Shown: positions 1-11,536, counted from the first letter of the stretch. The stretch: DNA of 64,000 nucleotides from Leucosporidium creatinivorum (GCA_001600635.1 BCKL01000008.1:418506-482505); one strand, 5' to 3'. Numbers and translations are program-made. Notes: generated by a model not told the origin, from the sequence alone.

Positions 1-367
1 CTCCGGCAGGTGTCGACCCCGCGAGGTGGGTGTTGCCTGCCCTCTGTCGTCCAGTGATCCCGCTGACCCTCTTTTGTTCCCTACTACAGGATGACGCTGT
101 TCCGCACCCGCTTCGCCGCCGTCAAGAAGTCGATCTACAAGCACCGCGACGAGGCCGCCCTCACCGAGATTCTCCCGCCGCTGAACGAGGGTCTGCCGTT
201 GGAGGAGGTCTTCTCTACTGCCGAGGCCAACGAGCTGTTCGAGGTACTGGCGGAGCAGGGCATCGTCATGCTCGAAGGTGGCGTTGTGGTGTGTTCTCAT
301 TCACCCCGTCTCGCCTCATCTCGGCTCTCGCTAATCCAGCTTCCCCGTCTTACAGTTCGTCGTCTAA
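1..367 (+). CDS. MCM3: MCM3 replication helicase subunit, C-terminal end (5' part outside window)
   Basis: Only the last two introns and exons are present: exons 1-9, 90-288 and 356-367, the last ending TTCGTCGTCTAA. The deduced tail begins SGRMTLFRTRFAAVKKS and ends with GIVMLEGGVVFVV. MCM3 proteins characteristically end in a winged-helix domain with a phenylalanine/alanine-rich first helix, a segment like FSSVEIQAAL and a final strand of the type V(M)xxEGxxFxI, which this tail matches better than the ends of MCM2 or MCM4-7. MCM3 is part of the hexameric MCM2-7 replicative helicase in the nucleus. Both introns have GT-AG ends and keep the frame (phase 2, then phase 0). The assignment rests on about 75 residues, so another MCM paralogue remains possible. 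Confidence 0.66.
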
Positions 368-2097
368 GGTGTGCTGGGCTCGGGTTGAGGACTTATGTCG
401 TAGTCTTTGTGCTTCTCCTTTTGTTTGTAGCTTGTATCACCGGGTTAGTCGACCACTTCAGGCTTCCGCCCCACCCCATCGAGCAGCGGTCCGGCGACCG
501 CTGCGCGCTTGCGGACGTCTTCGTGAGCTGCTGAGGCTCAGAGAGTGCGGGAAGAGTGTACTAGTGAACGGTGCGTAGCGAAACGACGTCGACACACGCC
601 CCCACACGCCGCAGGAGGAGCGGACAGAGAGGAGTGGGTAGCCTGGCAAGGGTTGGGTTGACTCAGGAAACGAATTTGAGGCGCAGGAATCTCGCTCGAT
701 GGTAGTGAGAAGATCAGACGCGGCTCAATGGTATCTCGATACCTCGCTACCGACTTCTCGGCGCGCTCAGCGTCAAGCTCTGAGCTGCAGCAGGCGATAG
801 GGAAGCTTCGCCGAGCCGCTGCCAGGTGTGCAGCAGCTTCTGCAGGAGTTTTCCAGACGTCTGAATTGTTGACTCGGCTTTTGACACCTAAGACGCAGTA
901 GAGACTGGGCTAACATGCACGTCGACTGAGCTTCCGCCGAAGGCGAGCTGGCAGCCTCGAGCGGATGTCGCGCAACGGTACTCCGCCGCTAAACCTCTCT
1001 GTGGCAGGTAGCAGATACAAGAAGACGGAGAGAAGAGCGAGTATCAGCCAAGAGGCAGACGAGCCGCTGCTTTGAGCGAGGCCGAACGTCGAGCAGAGCG
1101 AGTCAAGTTAGGCCGAAGCGACGAAGCAGCCGGTTCGGTTCGCCTTCTACGTTAGGTCGCTCCTCTCGGCTCCGACGATGGAGTCTCGCGAGAAGTGATA
1201 AGGTAACAGCGCCAGTGTTACTCCGCTGCAGAAGTCCGCCTGAATCTGCTGCGCTTCGTGAGCCACTCTCAGCTCTCGGCGATTCGAATGAGAGCAAAGC
1301 GGTATCACATTGGTTTAGCGACACTACTCCTTGAAGCCCTCTGCCTCGCTCGCCGACGAGACGTTTAAGCCTCAATGGCGGCCTGCTCCTCCTCAACGGG
1401 GAGCTCCTCAGCCTTGGGGATCTCAACTCCAAGAGGAGCAAGGATGACCTCGCTACGAAGGGNAGAAGGGTCAGCGTTTGGCCCTAGTCCTGGAGTCGGG
1501 GAAAAAGATCACATATGGCAAGGGTGTCCCTTGTAAGGGTTCTGTAGAGGGAAAGATGCACCAAGGCGAGGCGAGGGCAGGTTAGACATGTGTCTGGCCA
1601 AGATTGGCGACCCCGGGTGTGAGAGAAAGAAAGGCGGTTGTTCCAACTGACCATGCGTCCGTGGGCACGGTAAGTGCGACGGTGGGTCTTGGGAGCCTGC
1701 TGGACCGAAAGGCGCGAGACTGTTGTCGGTGGGAGGTGGTGAGGGGGAGGGGGAGGAGACCGAGCGCCGAGCAGGGAAGGGGGGCGAGGGAAGGCACAAA
1801 AACATGTCGGACTTCCATTTAAGAGCACTGATACTTCAAGATGTCGCCCTTACTCTCTCAAAGTGGTAGGCTCCGAGTCATGCCCAAGCGGGGGAGCCAG
1901 AGGCTTCGCCGAGTCGTTCCTATTAACGGAGCCTCTTCTGCTACTTCGTGCCGAGCTGGTAGACACTTAGGTCCACAGAAGTGTTACGCATGTACATTGG
2001 TGCATTTCGGACATCTTCAGCGCCCTCCAAGCGCTGTTTCGACCCCTCGCCTTCCCGCGCGCACTCCCCGAGTCACACAAGTCGCTACGACCTCTAC
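368..2097. other. 1.7 kb gap without a recognisable gene
   Basis: No open frame here has coding-like codon use or a recognisable motif, and no plausible exon chain with GTGAG donors was found. One ambiguous base lies at 1463. The stretch is long compared with the usual few hundred bases between genes in this window. It may hold the 3' UTRs of MCM3 and of the convergent GH15 gene, or a non-coding transcript. Confidence 0.5.
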
Positions 2098-5092
2098 TCA
2101 CTTGCCCTCGCATTGCCGATTTACGTTGTAGCAGGTTGAGATCAAAGACACGTGCGAGAACGCCTGATGAACGCGGGGTCAGCCTCGACCGAGCAGTGCC
2201 GCCGAAGCCGAGCAGCGTCCAAACTCACCTGAGGGAAGTTGCCCAATGGCTCCCCGCCCTTGGAAATCTCTTCCGATAGCAAGTCGACATGGTTGGTGTA
2301 GCCCATGAAGTCCTCGAGCATACCGACCGACTGAGCGAGCAGGGTGGGGTCGTAGGCGCCGGCGCGAGCGAGAGCTTCGATGAGCCAAAGGGTGACCATG
2401 GAGAAGGCGCCTTCCTCTGTGGAGGTGTAGAACTCGCGTAAGCGAACAGCTCCACGAATCACAGGCGAGAAAGACAAGCTCACCTCCTCCGCCGGTGCCG
2501 TCGTCGACTTTCGCCGTGTCGTAGCGGTAAACCACTGCACGAGAGAGGTCTCATTAGCTTCGGCAGGGCAGTCTGGAGGTGGACGGCAGCTCACAGTTGT
2601 TCTCGGTGAGACCTCCACGGTCTCGCGACTTCATGATGTGCTTAAGCGTCGAAAGGAAGCGAGGGTCGTTTGCCGAGATGAAGAAGCAAAGGGGCATGAT
2701 GAGGACGGCGCTGTCGAGGACATCGATGCTCTCGTAGCTCTGTACCGTGAAAGAAGTGTAAGCGAGTGCTGTGACGCGCGAGAGCGGAGAGGACTCGCCT
2801 GCGCGTAGAAGCCCTCCTTCTGATTGTAGCCCTTGGTCTGCACCTCCTCGTAAATGTGATCGCGGGCAGCGAGCCACTTGTCGCGATTGGGCGCGGGGAG
2901 GGAACGCTTGTCGGCGAGACGGAGACCACGATCGACGGCCACCCTGCGACACGAGACAAAGTTCGTCAGCGCGACTCGTCGCCAAGCGCCGAGGCTACCT
3001 ACCAGCACATGATCTGCGAGAACGAAGCGAGCCATCAGCGCCTATTCACGGAGGAAGGAATCCAAGAGCGTACCTTGGAGTAGAGGAAGTTCTGCTTCTC
3101 GCCTCGGACCTCCCAGATGGACAAGTCGGGCTGATCCCAATGCTCGCAGATCCAGTCAACGAGCGACCGAACTTGCACCCAGGTATCGTAGCTGACTATG
3201 TGGGTGAGTCGATTCGTCAGCTCGAGCACGCAAGCAGCAAGTGAAGTACGAACGAGGCTTGGAAAGCTTCTGAGCGAGGTAGACTGAGTGGGGAAAAGGG
3301 TCAGCAGTCGCCCTTGAAGCTGCACCAGACCGAGAAGACTCACTAGCATCCATGAGCTCTCCATAGATGTCGAGCTGAAGGTGATCAGCCGCTCCATTGC
3401 CGACGCGAACGGGCTTCTGTCCCTTGTGGCCGTCGAGGTGAGGCAGCTCGTACTCGGGCAAGTCCTTGTCGCCGTGGATGGTGTACATGATCTGAAGACC
3501 TCCGTCCTCGTTTCGGTTGCGAATGATGCCGGAGAGCCACTCGATGTACTCTGCGAGCGAGAGAAGCGGAGGTCAGCCCTCGCCGAGCGTTCGCTTGAAG
3601 GCGAGAAAGTCAACTCACGATCGGCTTCCTCGGTGAATCCAAGTCGGAGGAGAGCGTAGACGGAGAAGGAAGAGTCGCGGAGCCACGAGTAGCGGTAGTC
3701 CCAGTTGCGGCCGGCGCCGTGCAGATCCTCGGGGAGGGAGAAGGTGGGTGCGGCGACGATGGCGCCAGTGGGAGCGAAGGTGAGGAGCTGGAGGTTGGGA
3801 GGGCAACAGAAGGAGGGGTCGGTGAGACTTGTCAGCTTCACCCTACACTGCGAATTCTCCTCGCTCAGAAGCGGGCGGAAGAGCTCACCTTCAAAGCGAA
3901 AGCCGACCGCTGCACAAACTCCCTCCAGCGACCCTTGTAGGTGCACCGAGAGATCCACTTGAGCCAGTAGGTCGTCGTGCCCATGAAGAGGTGATGCAGC
4001 AGGTGAGGCGTAAGCTCGGGATCGAGCGCCGAGGTCTCTTGCTTCTCGCCGCTTCCATCGCAGCTGTTGTCGGGGCAGGCTGCGCAAGAAAATAGAAGCG
4101 TTAGCATCACTGTCAGTCGGCGAGCGATCTCCTTGAGGGAGATGGAGTCGCCGTCACTCACTGGCAGCCTCCTTCCCTCCAGCGCTCGTCTCCGGCTTGG
4201 GCGGCTCCCTCAGCACGAAAGTGACGCTCTCTCCCTCCTTGAGCGTGAACTTGGAAGTGACTCCAAGACCCTTGTGTCCCCTGTCGCTCAGATCCAGCAA
4301 GTCGAAGACGACCGAGGGAGGCTCAGCGCCCTTCGGCGCAAACTCGTTGGCCGTGGGAACGCAGCGGAGGTCGAGGTTGACATGCTCGGGACAGGTGAAG
4401 TCGGCCTTGAGTTCCGTCTCGTCGATCTTGGTCTCGTGGCCTACTTGAGCGTAGTTGAAGGCGGGCGCGCACTCCATGTTGAAGGTGAGCTCGCCTCGGA
4501 CGACGGTGACATGACGAATGAGCCAAGGGAGGAACTCCTTGTCCGATTTGCTGGGCGGGAGGGGCATGTAGTCATCGATCTGACCGACGCCGACTTCGGA
4601 GAGGAACTTGGTGGAGAGGATGTTGGTCGAGGGGAGATCTGAGAGAGGCGAAGGAGGGCGAGCCGAAGCGAGAAGGCCGAGGGTCAGCCGTGAGAATTCT
4701 GACTGTCTGGCTGTTGCAGGACGTACATTGCTGCTTGCTTGTAGTCTCGGAAGTGGTGCGAATCGAGAAGTGACCTCCATGGTTCTTATCGAGGATGCGA
4801 GCGAAGACACTGGGCGGAGGCCGAGGTCAGCGGTGTTCGAGGGACTGTGGTGACTGCAGCTCACCTCGGCGAGTCAAAGTGAGGCAAGCAGAGTTGAGTA
4901 ATGGTTCCCGAGATGGAGACGAGCGCTGCCGTCCTCATATTTCCTGCCAAGCGAGTGCCGTTAGAGTGGGGCTTCAAGCGTGAAATCCACAGCAGCAGCG
5001 GGATGTCACTCACCGATGAGACCATGGTCTGCGAGATCAGTGTATCCTGAAGGGTTGTAGAACCCTCCCGACCTGTTGGGCTTGACGACCAT
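2098..5092 (-). CDS. Glycoside hydrolase family 15 (glucoamylase/trehalase-like), cytosolic
   Basis: Fifteen exons (5'-3': 5014-5092, 4865-4943, 4727-4809, 4162-4638, 3889-4079, 3619-3787, 3344-3550, 3254-3283, 3074-3195, 3003-3013, 2799-2943, 2595-2739, 2484-2534, 2229-2416, 2098-2163) give 680 residues with every phase matching. The N terminus carries [16 protein letters not shown] and LPHFDSPSVFARI, which mark the bacterial-type N-terminal sandwich domain. The (alpha/alpha)6 catalytic domain starts around residue 300 with [16 protein letters not shown] and includes GLTENN, ALARAG and the family-typical end [14 protein letters not shown]. Enzymes of this branch hydrolyse alpha-glucosidic bonds (glucoamylase, isomaltase or trehalase); the exact substrate cannot be read from sequence. 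No signal peptide is seen, so it probably acts in the cytosol on glycogen or trehalose breakdown. One exon is only 11 nt (3003-3013) and the intron 2740-2798 region uses a GC donor at its exon 11 boundary (2798). Confidence 0.9.
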
Positions 5093-5383
5093 CGTGTGAA
5101 AGGCGAGGAAAGCTGGGAAAGACGATGACGACGGGTTCCAACGTGAGAGCTCGGTCAAAGGGTGTAGAGCAACTGTGAGCGGTGTGCTGGGGCGGTAGAG
5201 CTGTCCTGTGCGTGATTTGAACCGACTGTTGGTGCAGGCGAGTAACGAGGTAGAGGTAGGAAGCGAAGGAGATTCTATGCGGGGCAGCGCTGAGCTTGGA
5301 CTTGACGGAAATCTGGCTCGGCCCCGCTTGGATTCCGTCTCCTCACCTCGTTTCGACCGAAGTGCTGCCGAATCAGCTTAGCA
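5093..5383. promoter_or_regulatory. Shared upstream region of GH15 (-) and URA3 (+)
   Basis: 291 bases separate the two divergent start codons, so both promoters must lie here or in the flanking leaders. No TATA-like box or clear repeated operator was recognised. Inference from gene arrangement only. Confidence 0.45.
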
Positions 5384-6350
5384 ATGCCGTCCATCACCAT
5401 CACCAAGCGTACATACACCGAGCGCGCTGCAGCTCACCCTATCGCTGTAGCCCAACAGCTACTCGAGTGCATCGACCGCAAAAAGTCCAACCTCTGCGTG
5501 TCGGTCGACGTTCCCAACAAGGCCAGCCTCTTGCGCATCGCTGCTGCCGCTGGTCCTTATTGCTGCTGCATCAAGGTGAGCTCCCAGCGCTTCCCCGGCC
5601 TCCTACAAGCCCAAACCGAGCTGATCCTGCTCCGCTCCTTCGCCAGACCCATATCGACATCGTCTCCGACTTTGACGCCGACCTCGTAGCTCAGCTGCAA
5701 GCCCTGGCCGAGAAGCACGATTTCCTCATCTGGGAGGACCGCAAGTTTGCCGACATTGGTGAGCTTTCGCCCTTCGCTCGTAGCTCTCTTCGCTGACCCT
5801 TTCGCGCTCCTAAGGCAACACGGTCAAGCTGCAATACTCGTCGGGCGTGTACAAGATCGCTTCCTGGGCTCACATCACCAACGCCCACCCCATCCCGGGA
5901 GACGGCATCGTCACTGGCCTTGCTCAAGTCGGCCTTCCCCTCAACCGTGGTCTCCTCCTTCTCGCCGAGATGTCCTCTGCTGGCAACCTCGCTACTGGAG
6001 ATTACACCACCACCACCGTCGCCATGGCACGACGACACACCGATTTCGTCATGGGCTACGTGGCCATGAGGCGGGTGGACGAGGACCCCAAGACGAGCGG
6101 AGGCGTCGCCGAGGGCGAGGGAGCCGATTTCGTGATCATGACCCCCGGCGTGGGGCTCGATTCGAAGGGAGATGGCATGGGACAGCAGTACAGGACTCCC
6201 GACGAGGTCATCAACCAGAGTGGATGCGATGTCATCATTGTCGGCCGAGGGATCTACGGCGGAGGCGATGGCAACCCCGACGAGAAGATTGTGGAGGAGT
6301 GCAAGCGCTACCAGCAGGCTGGATGGAAGGCGTACGAGGATAGGCTGTAG
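5384..6350 (+). CDS. URA3: Orotidine 5'-phosphate decarboxylase
   Basis: Three exons (5384-5575, 5647-5758, 5815-6350) encode 279 residues. The product decarboxylates OMP to UMP, the last step of de novo pyrimidine synthesis in the cytosol. The fungal N terminus [10 protein letters not shown], the segment [11 protein letters not shown], the catalytic tetrad region [16 protein letters not shown] (Asp95, Lys97, Asp100) and the phosphate-binding end [11 protein letters not shown] are all present. The second intron ends in TAAG rather than the usual CAG; the frame is continuous across it. Length is typical for single-domain fungal enzymes. The gene converges on the RING gene, with only 94 bases between the two stop codons. 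Confidence 0.97.
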
Positions 6351-6444
6351 ATAATTGATTGGGCTAGATGTTGCAACAACTCAGGGAAACCTATTTAGAA
6401 GTACAAGCTCTGCCGCCGACCGAAGCTCCCCCGTCGCGCCTCCT

Positions 6445-8562
6445 TCACCCTCGCCTCGCTCCCATCTTGATCTTGGCCCTCGGTCCCAACTCCTTGACGG
6501 ACGCACCCGTTCCAAAGTCTGGCAGATGCCGATCCGACCTCTGCTTGGACAGCTCGACCTTCTTTGGCCCCCACGCTCCTCCTCCCGTCGACCCGCTCAG
6601 CGTCGGCATCGGCACAGTCGACGCTCCCCTCTGCTTCTGTCGCTTGGACTGAGGGCTATGACTGGCGAGTCTTCCTCCCGCGCTGAAGCCGTTCCACGCC
6701 CCGCTGCCGCTGGCGAAGGGGTCGGCGAAGAGATCGTCCTGCTCCTCTTGCTCTTCGTCGGCGGTGGCGAGGTCATCATCCTCGTCCGAGCAGAGATCGA
6801 TAACCTCGGCCGCAGCTCGTTTCCGCCTTCCCGTGACCGCGCCGCCGAGATCGCCCTCCTCCGGAAAGACGGCAGTCGACTGAGTTCCGCTGCCTGAGGC
6901 GTGCGAGAGGTTGGCCGAGTTGAGATTCATCTTGAAGGGTAGAGCTGGTTCGGGAGAGTTGTCGAGGACGGTGCGGTGGGAGGAGAAGCGTTGGAGGGAC
7001 TTGGCGGGGGAGTGGTGCTGATGAGGAGGGGAAGCGGCGTAGTTGTCCTCGCGGGCGTCGTCGTCGTCGTCGTCCGAGATGGCGGTATGGGCGCGACGGG
7101 ACTTGAGCTTGGTATACTTGCTTTTGAGCTTGTTGTACTGTATTGTGAGAAGGACGGGTCAGTCTCGAGAAGAGGACAGCGTCGGCTCGGTCGAGGGGTT
7201 CGGAAGCTCACCTTCTCGGCCCAGCTAGCGTTACCGGAGGCTATTCGATCCGCTTTCGCAACCTCCGCTTTGGCGTTCTCCTCTGCGAGCTTCCTTGCTT
7301 GCGTAGCCTCCTCGACCGCCTTGTCCGATTTCTTGATCTTCTCGGTCGCGGTGGCTCGGCACCTCTTGATGTCCTCCTTGTTGGTGAGCTCAAGTCGGTC
7401 CTTGTCGCAGCGGAGGCTAAAGTCGTTGTGGAAGGGGCACGGAAGTTAGCTTGAGCACGGATGTCGAGAGCAAAGGAGAAACTCACCCCAGGATCGTTCG
7501 GTTGAGCGCCTCGACCTCACCCTCCAGCGCCTTGATCCTCTCCTCACCTGCAGTACCCGCCGAGCGCACCCTGTCCTCCAGTCTCCTAATCGTCTCGCCC
7601 GCCTTGAGCCTGGCCTCGTGAAGGTCGTTCACCGCCTCGTCGCGCTCCTTCGTCCTCTCCTCAATCGTCTCCTTGAGCTCGTCGGTGATATCCTCCAGCT
7701 CGGCATTGGTAGCGCCGAGCACCTCAATCTCCTGTTCTGCCCTGTTGAGTTCAGCCTTGAGGTTCGGCTGACCCAGCTCCAGCTGCTCGATCTCGTCGTT
7801 GAGCTCCTTGGCCTTCTCCTCGAGCGTCGTAATCGTCTCGTCGCGCGCCGCGACATCCAGCTCGAGTTGCGTGTGCTTGTCCTTGAGTCGTTCGATCTGC
7901 TCCCGTAGTCCTGCGACTAGACGAGCCGCCGAGATCGCCTCCCTGAGTTCTCGGCGAAGGCGGGTGAGCTCTTGCTCCGAGCGACTGGCGGTGCCATCCT
8001 CCTCCTCGTCTTCCTCGGCGATGTCGTCCTCTGCATCGGCTTGCCCTCTAGCTCCGTCGCGACCTCCGAGCGCCGTATCTCTTCCTCTGCGAAGCTCCTT
8101 CGGCGGCCGAGGCAAGAACCGCTGCCCATACGCTCCGATGCCCATCCTCAGTCCACCACTGCCGACCTCGTCGCTTCCTACATCAACGACCTGCGACGAG
8201 TCGAATCCGTCGCTCTGTACATCGTCGTCGAAGTAGAGCTTGACGAAGGGGAACGGTCGGCGCTGGCCGAGGGAATCCTTCTTCGATACGCGCTCCTCGG
8301 GGCAGCGATTAGGGCAAGGGAAACCAGTCGACCTTCCTTGTTGCTGCTGATCCTTGGCCCAGCGCTCGGCGCATTTCTACAACGAGCAAGGAGGCGTCAG
8401 CTCGAGCGCGACGAGCGACGCGTCGAGGACGAGCGAAAGACATACAGTATGCCAGATATGACCGCAGGGTAGAGCGCACCATTCTGAGCTCTTGGTGCCG
8501 GGGGAATCCTCGGTCGAGACTGCACTCGAGCAGAAGCAGCGGATGCGAGCGTGCACCCCCAT
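6445..8562 (-). CDS. TRAIP-like RING-finger and coiled-coil protein (probable E3 ubiquitin ligase)
   Basis: Four exons (8446-8562, 7487-8376, 7212-7416, 6445-7137) give 634 residues. The N terminus has a RING-like zinc module: CFC at residues 9-11, CALPCGHIWHTKC at 29-41 and CPNRC at 60-64, followed by RPFPFVKLYFDDD. A RING followed directly by an (I/V)xKLxFD segment and a long coiled coil is the layout of TRAIP, an E3 ligase acting at stalled or converged replication forks. Residues from about 150 to 400 are strongly heptad-like. The C-terminal third is acidic and basic low complexity with DDDDDD and EVIDLCSDEDDD (a possible SUMO-interacting stretch). The RING spacing is unusual (C-x-C at the start, C-x3-C at the end). 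The frame is open and continuous through all three introns. Orthology to TRAIP is inference; an unrelated RING/coiled-coil protein is possible. Confidence 0.72.
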
Positions 8563-8767
8563 GCTCGAGCTGCTGAGCGCGTCTAGGGAGCTAGCAGAGG
8601 CTGCTGTAGGGCTTGTCGAGCTTTGAAGTGGTTCGGAAGTGGTACAGAGGCCAGAGGCGAGTTGGAAGCGAAGACGAGCAAGTGGTCAAGAGCGAAGGAG
8701 CGAGCCAGCTCTCTCTGCCTTCGTCGTCAATCTGCTTCGAATCCTATCTCGTCTCACACGCGCTCGA
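8563..8767. promoter_or_regulatory. Shared upstream region of RING gene (-) and TPT1 (+)
   Basis: 205 bases between divergent start codons. The TPT1-proximal half is rich in CT on the + strand (a run such as CTCTCTCTGCC), as is common just upstream of fungal starts. No specific operator was recognised. Confidence 0.4.
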
Positions 8768-9852
8768 ATGGCCGAACAACCTACAGCACCCATCGCCAGC
8801 TCCTCTGCCGCCCCTCCCGCCCCTCCCGCCGCCGCCGCAGCCAAGCCAGCTCGCTCCGCACGGGGTCGACCAGCAGACGACCCCGATACTCGGCACTCCA
8901 AGACCCTCTCGTACATCCTCCGCCACGGCGCAGCAAAGGAGTCCCTCGTACTTCGTCCTGATGGCTTTGTCCGCGTCGAAGAGCTTGTATGTCGGTCTCC
9001 CGCTGCTGTTTTGCTCTCGCGAAGGGGTCGAGAGCTGATGTAGGCTCCTTTGCGCTATATAGATGAAGCGACCGAAGCTCAAGGGATGCGACCTGGAAAC
9101 GCTGCATCGCATTGTGAGGGACAACGCCAAGCAGAGGTTCACCATCCGCTCAGAGCCGACCGGAGAGGGAGGAGCGGAGGAGGACTGGATTCGCGCCAAC
9201 CAGGGACATTCCGTGGTGGTGCGTCGACTACACGTCGCTCGTACGTATCTCTCGAGCCCCCTGCTGATCCTTGCGTATCGCACAGGTAGAATCGCTGGAG
9301 TTGAAGGAGGTCGCGAGCGCCGAGGACGTGCCCGTTATAGTCCACGGCACTACCTACGCCCTGTGGCCCGTCCTATGTAGGCTTATAACTCGCTCTTTCA
9401 ACTTCTAGAGCCTTGCTGACCTCGTCTGCCTGCCAATAGCCAAGGAGGGCCTCAAGAAGATGAGTCGGAACCATATCCACTGCGCCGTCGGTCTCTCGGG
9501 CGACAAGGCAGTCACTAGTGGTAGGTCTAGGACGTCGGATGCGCCTGAGATACCAATTTTGACCTCTCCCGGACTCTATGCAGGCATGCGAACGACCGCC
9601 AACCTCTTCATCTACCTCGACGTCGCCGCCATGCTCGCCGGTTCGTCTTCTCTTCTCCTCGGCACAGTCTATCGCTCGTTCGCTCATGCTCATTCCATTG
9701 TAGACTCAATCAAGATCTACACCTCGACCAACAACGTCCTCCTCACCTCTGGCGTCGATGGCGTACTGCCGCCGAAGTACTTCAAGCAGGTCATGCACAA
9801 GGTCAAGGGAGGAGAGCTCGAGGAGGTACCGCTGCAGTCGACCGAAGCTTAG
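8768..9852 (+). CDS. TPT1: tRNA 2'-phosphotransferase
   Basis: Six exons (8768-8986, 9063-9218, 9286-9376, 9440-9520, 9584-9640, 9704-9852) give 250 residues. TPT1/KptA enzymes remove the 2'-phosphate left at the tRNA splice junction, transferring it to NAD. Family marks seen: SKTLSYILRHG near residue 47, DGFVRVEEL, KQRFTI, IRANQGHS, VIVHGTTY, the conserved SRNHIHCA and the nucleotide-binding end TSGVDGVLPPKYF. The first 35 residues are an Ala/Pro-rich low-complexity leader. The chosen start is the ATG after the CT-rich leader; in-frame upstream ATG codons exist but would add non-conserved residues. Exon 5 is only 57 nt. Confidence 0.93.
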
Positions 9853-10204
9853 ATTGATGTAAGTAGGCCGATCGATGACATGATACGCCCAGCTTCGGCG
9901 ACTCTTCGAGCCGAGAAGTTGTAGTCGCTTCGGCGAAGCTTTGAGTTCCGGCTCTACACCTCGCTCCGCTGCTTCAACTCGGCTCTCGCAGCGGTCGTGT
10001 GCTCTTGAGGATGGTCTGAGCCAACCACAAGCTTTGCAGGGTAGCAGCGAATCAAATACGAGTTACCAAAGTGTTTCCTGACCCCAGAGCCGACCTGAAG
10101 CAGAACCAACTCGGCTCACCCGTTTCCACGTTATCGCGCTTCTTCTTCTTCTTCTTCTCCTGATTTTTTTTTCGTCTTCTTCCATCTCCCCTCCAACAGC
10201 GACA
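9853..10204. other. Intergenic region between TPT1 and the PhyH gene
   Basis: No gene seen. It contains a CTTCTTCTTCTTC and poly-T stretch just before the next gene (about 10138-10170), and the sequence AAAGTGTTTCCTGAC at 10068-10082, which recurs twice elsewhere in the window. Confidence 0.45.
10068..10082 (+). repeat. Dispersed 15-mer AAAGTGTTTCCTGAC, copy 1
   Basis: An exact 15-base match is found here, at 59079-59093 (+) and, reversed, at 50578-50592 (-). All three lie in intergenic DNA. Function unknown; it could be a relic of a repeat or a protein-binding site. Confidence 0.6.
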
Positions 10205-11536
10205 ATGGCACCCTCAATCCCTAATCTACCGCTCCAACCAGGAGTGGTGACCCTTTCCGCTGCCGAGCGCGAGGTGAGCTTGCTGCTCCTTCTCGCAACG
10301 CTCCCATCACCATCTGATAATCCATTCTCATCGCACAGGCCGGTCAATGGAATCGAGCCAACATTCAAAAGATCCTCGAGCTCATGCACCGCGATGGACT
10401 GGCCGTTCTCGACGGCTGCATCGCCGACACCTCCATCCTCGACCGCCTTCGAGTCTCCATGGCCGCTACTTCCAACCAGATCAAAGCTTCCAAGACCTCT
10501 GTATCCGACTTCAACCACGGCGTCAAGTCCAACTTCCTTCAGTCCCCACCGCTCACCGATAAGAGCTTGCTCTTCACCGAGGTGTATCAGAACCCTTTTG
10601 CTGTGGCGGCAGTGGAGGCTTACCTCGGCAAAGGATCGGCATTGGCGTTCCTCACTGCCAACACTGCGCTCGCTAGCACCACTGACAGGCAGCCCGTCCA
10701 CAAGGTGAGTCCGAACCTTGAACGCTCTTGGGGCCGACCGAAAGGGCTGACCTCACTTGCTCAACAGGACGCCTCCTTCGTTCATCCGGCAGCTCCCTAC
10801 ATGGCTGTCGTGAACTTCCTCCTCACCGGTGAGCAGATTCGTCCCTCCCCAAACCTCGCTCGCTGACCACCCATCGCCGAGCAGAGTTTCTCCCCTCAAA
10901 CGGCTCGACCGAGTTCTGGCTCGGCTCGCACAGCCAAACCCTCCCTATCGAGCAAGTCTGGAAAAGCGCCGACGCCATCGTCCCGACCTGCAACATTCGA
11001 CAAGAGCTGCTCGACGAGCGAAGGAAGACGAGACCGCCGGTTCAAGTTGAGGTGCTCTTCGGCTGCTTGCTGTTGAGGGATCCGAGGACTTGGCATGCTG
11101 GCATGCCCAATCCGAGTGATGAAGACCGGACGATGATTGCTTTGGGTAAGTACGGGCGGTGAGAAGAAGAAGAGTTCGGCGATGCTGACCTTCTCTTTGG
11201 CGACAGGCTACACTGCCCCTTGGTTCCCTCGCGACAACCGATTCTTCGTGAGACGCATCTTTCTTCAGTCTTGCAGTGCTAGCCGCTCACGCGCGTCTCC
11301 CACTCCGCCCAAAGGCTCCCCTCTCGGCCGAACCCCTCCTCACCTCCAACCATGACCTTGAATGCCTCGCCAAGTTCATCGCCGACGACGAGTGGGAGCA
11401 AGTCTGCCAGAAGTGGGGCGCTGGAGAACCCATGCAGCTGAAGTACCTACCCAAGCCGGAAGGATGGGTGACCGAGACGATGCTCACTCCCGAGGAGAAG
11501 GTCGTCGTCGAGAATGTCGTCGCCGTTTCGGGCTGA
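10205..11536 (+). CDS. Phytanoyl-CoA dioxygenase (PhyH) family Fe(II)/2-oxoglutarate enzyme
   Basis: Six exons (10205-10273, 10339-10704, 10768-10828, 10885-11145, 11207-11247, 11315-11536) give 339 residues. The double-stranded beta-helix signature is visible: VHKDASFVHP with the H-x-D iron ligands (His144, Asp146), then FLPSNGSTEFWLGSH, then DPRTWHAGMPNP with the distal His236, and Arg247 in DEDRTMIALGYTAPWF for 2-oxoglutarate binding. The fungal branch of this family mostly has unknown small-molecule substrates, so no reaction beyond oxidation or hydroxylation coupled to 2-oxoglutarate decarboxylation can be claimed. The last acceptor (AAAG before 11315) is the least certain junction. No signal peptide or peroxisomal C-terminal tripeptide of the SKL type is seen. 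Confidence 0.85.

Noticed and set aside
30-578. 182-codon frame at the window start
   Set aside because: Runs through two introns of MCM3 in the wrong frame; the MCM3 tail explains the coding signal.
1103-1441. 112-codon minus-strand frame in the first gap
   Set aside because: Arg/Leu/Ser-rich random-like composition, no neighbours or splice signals supporting it.
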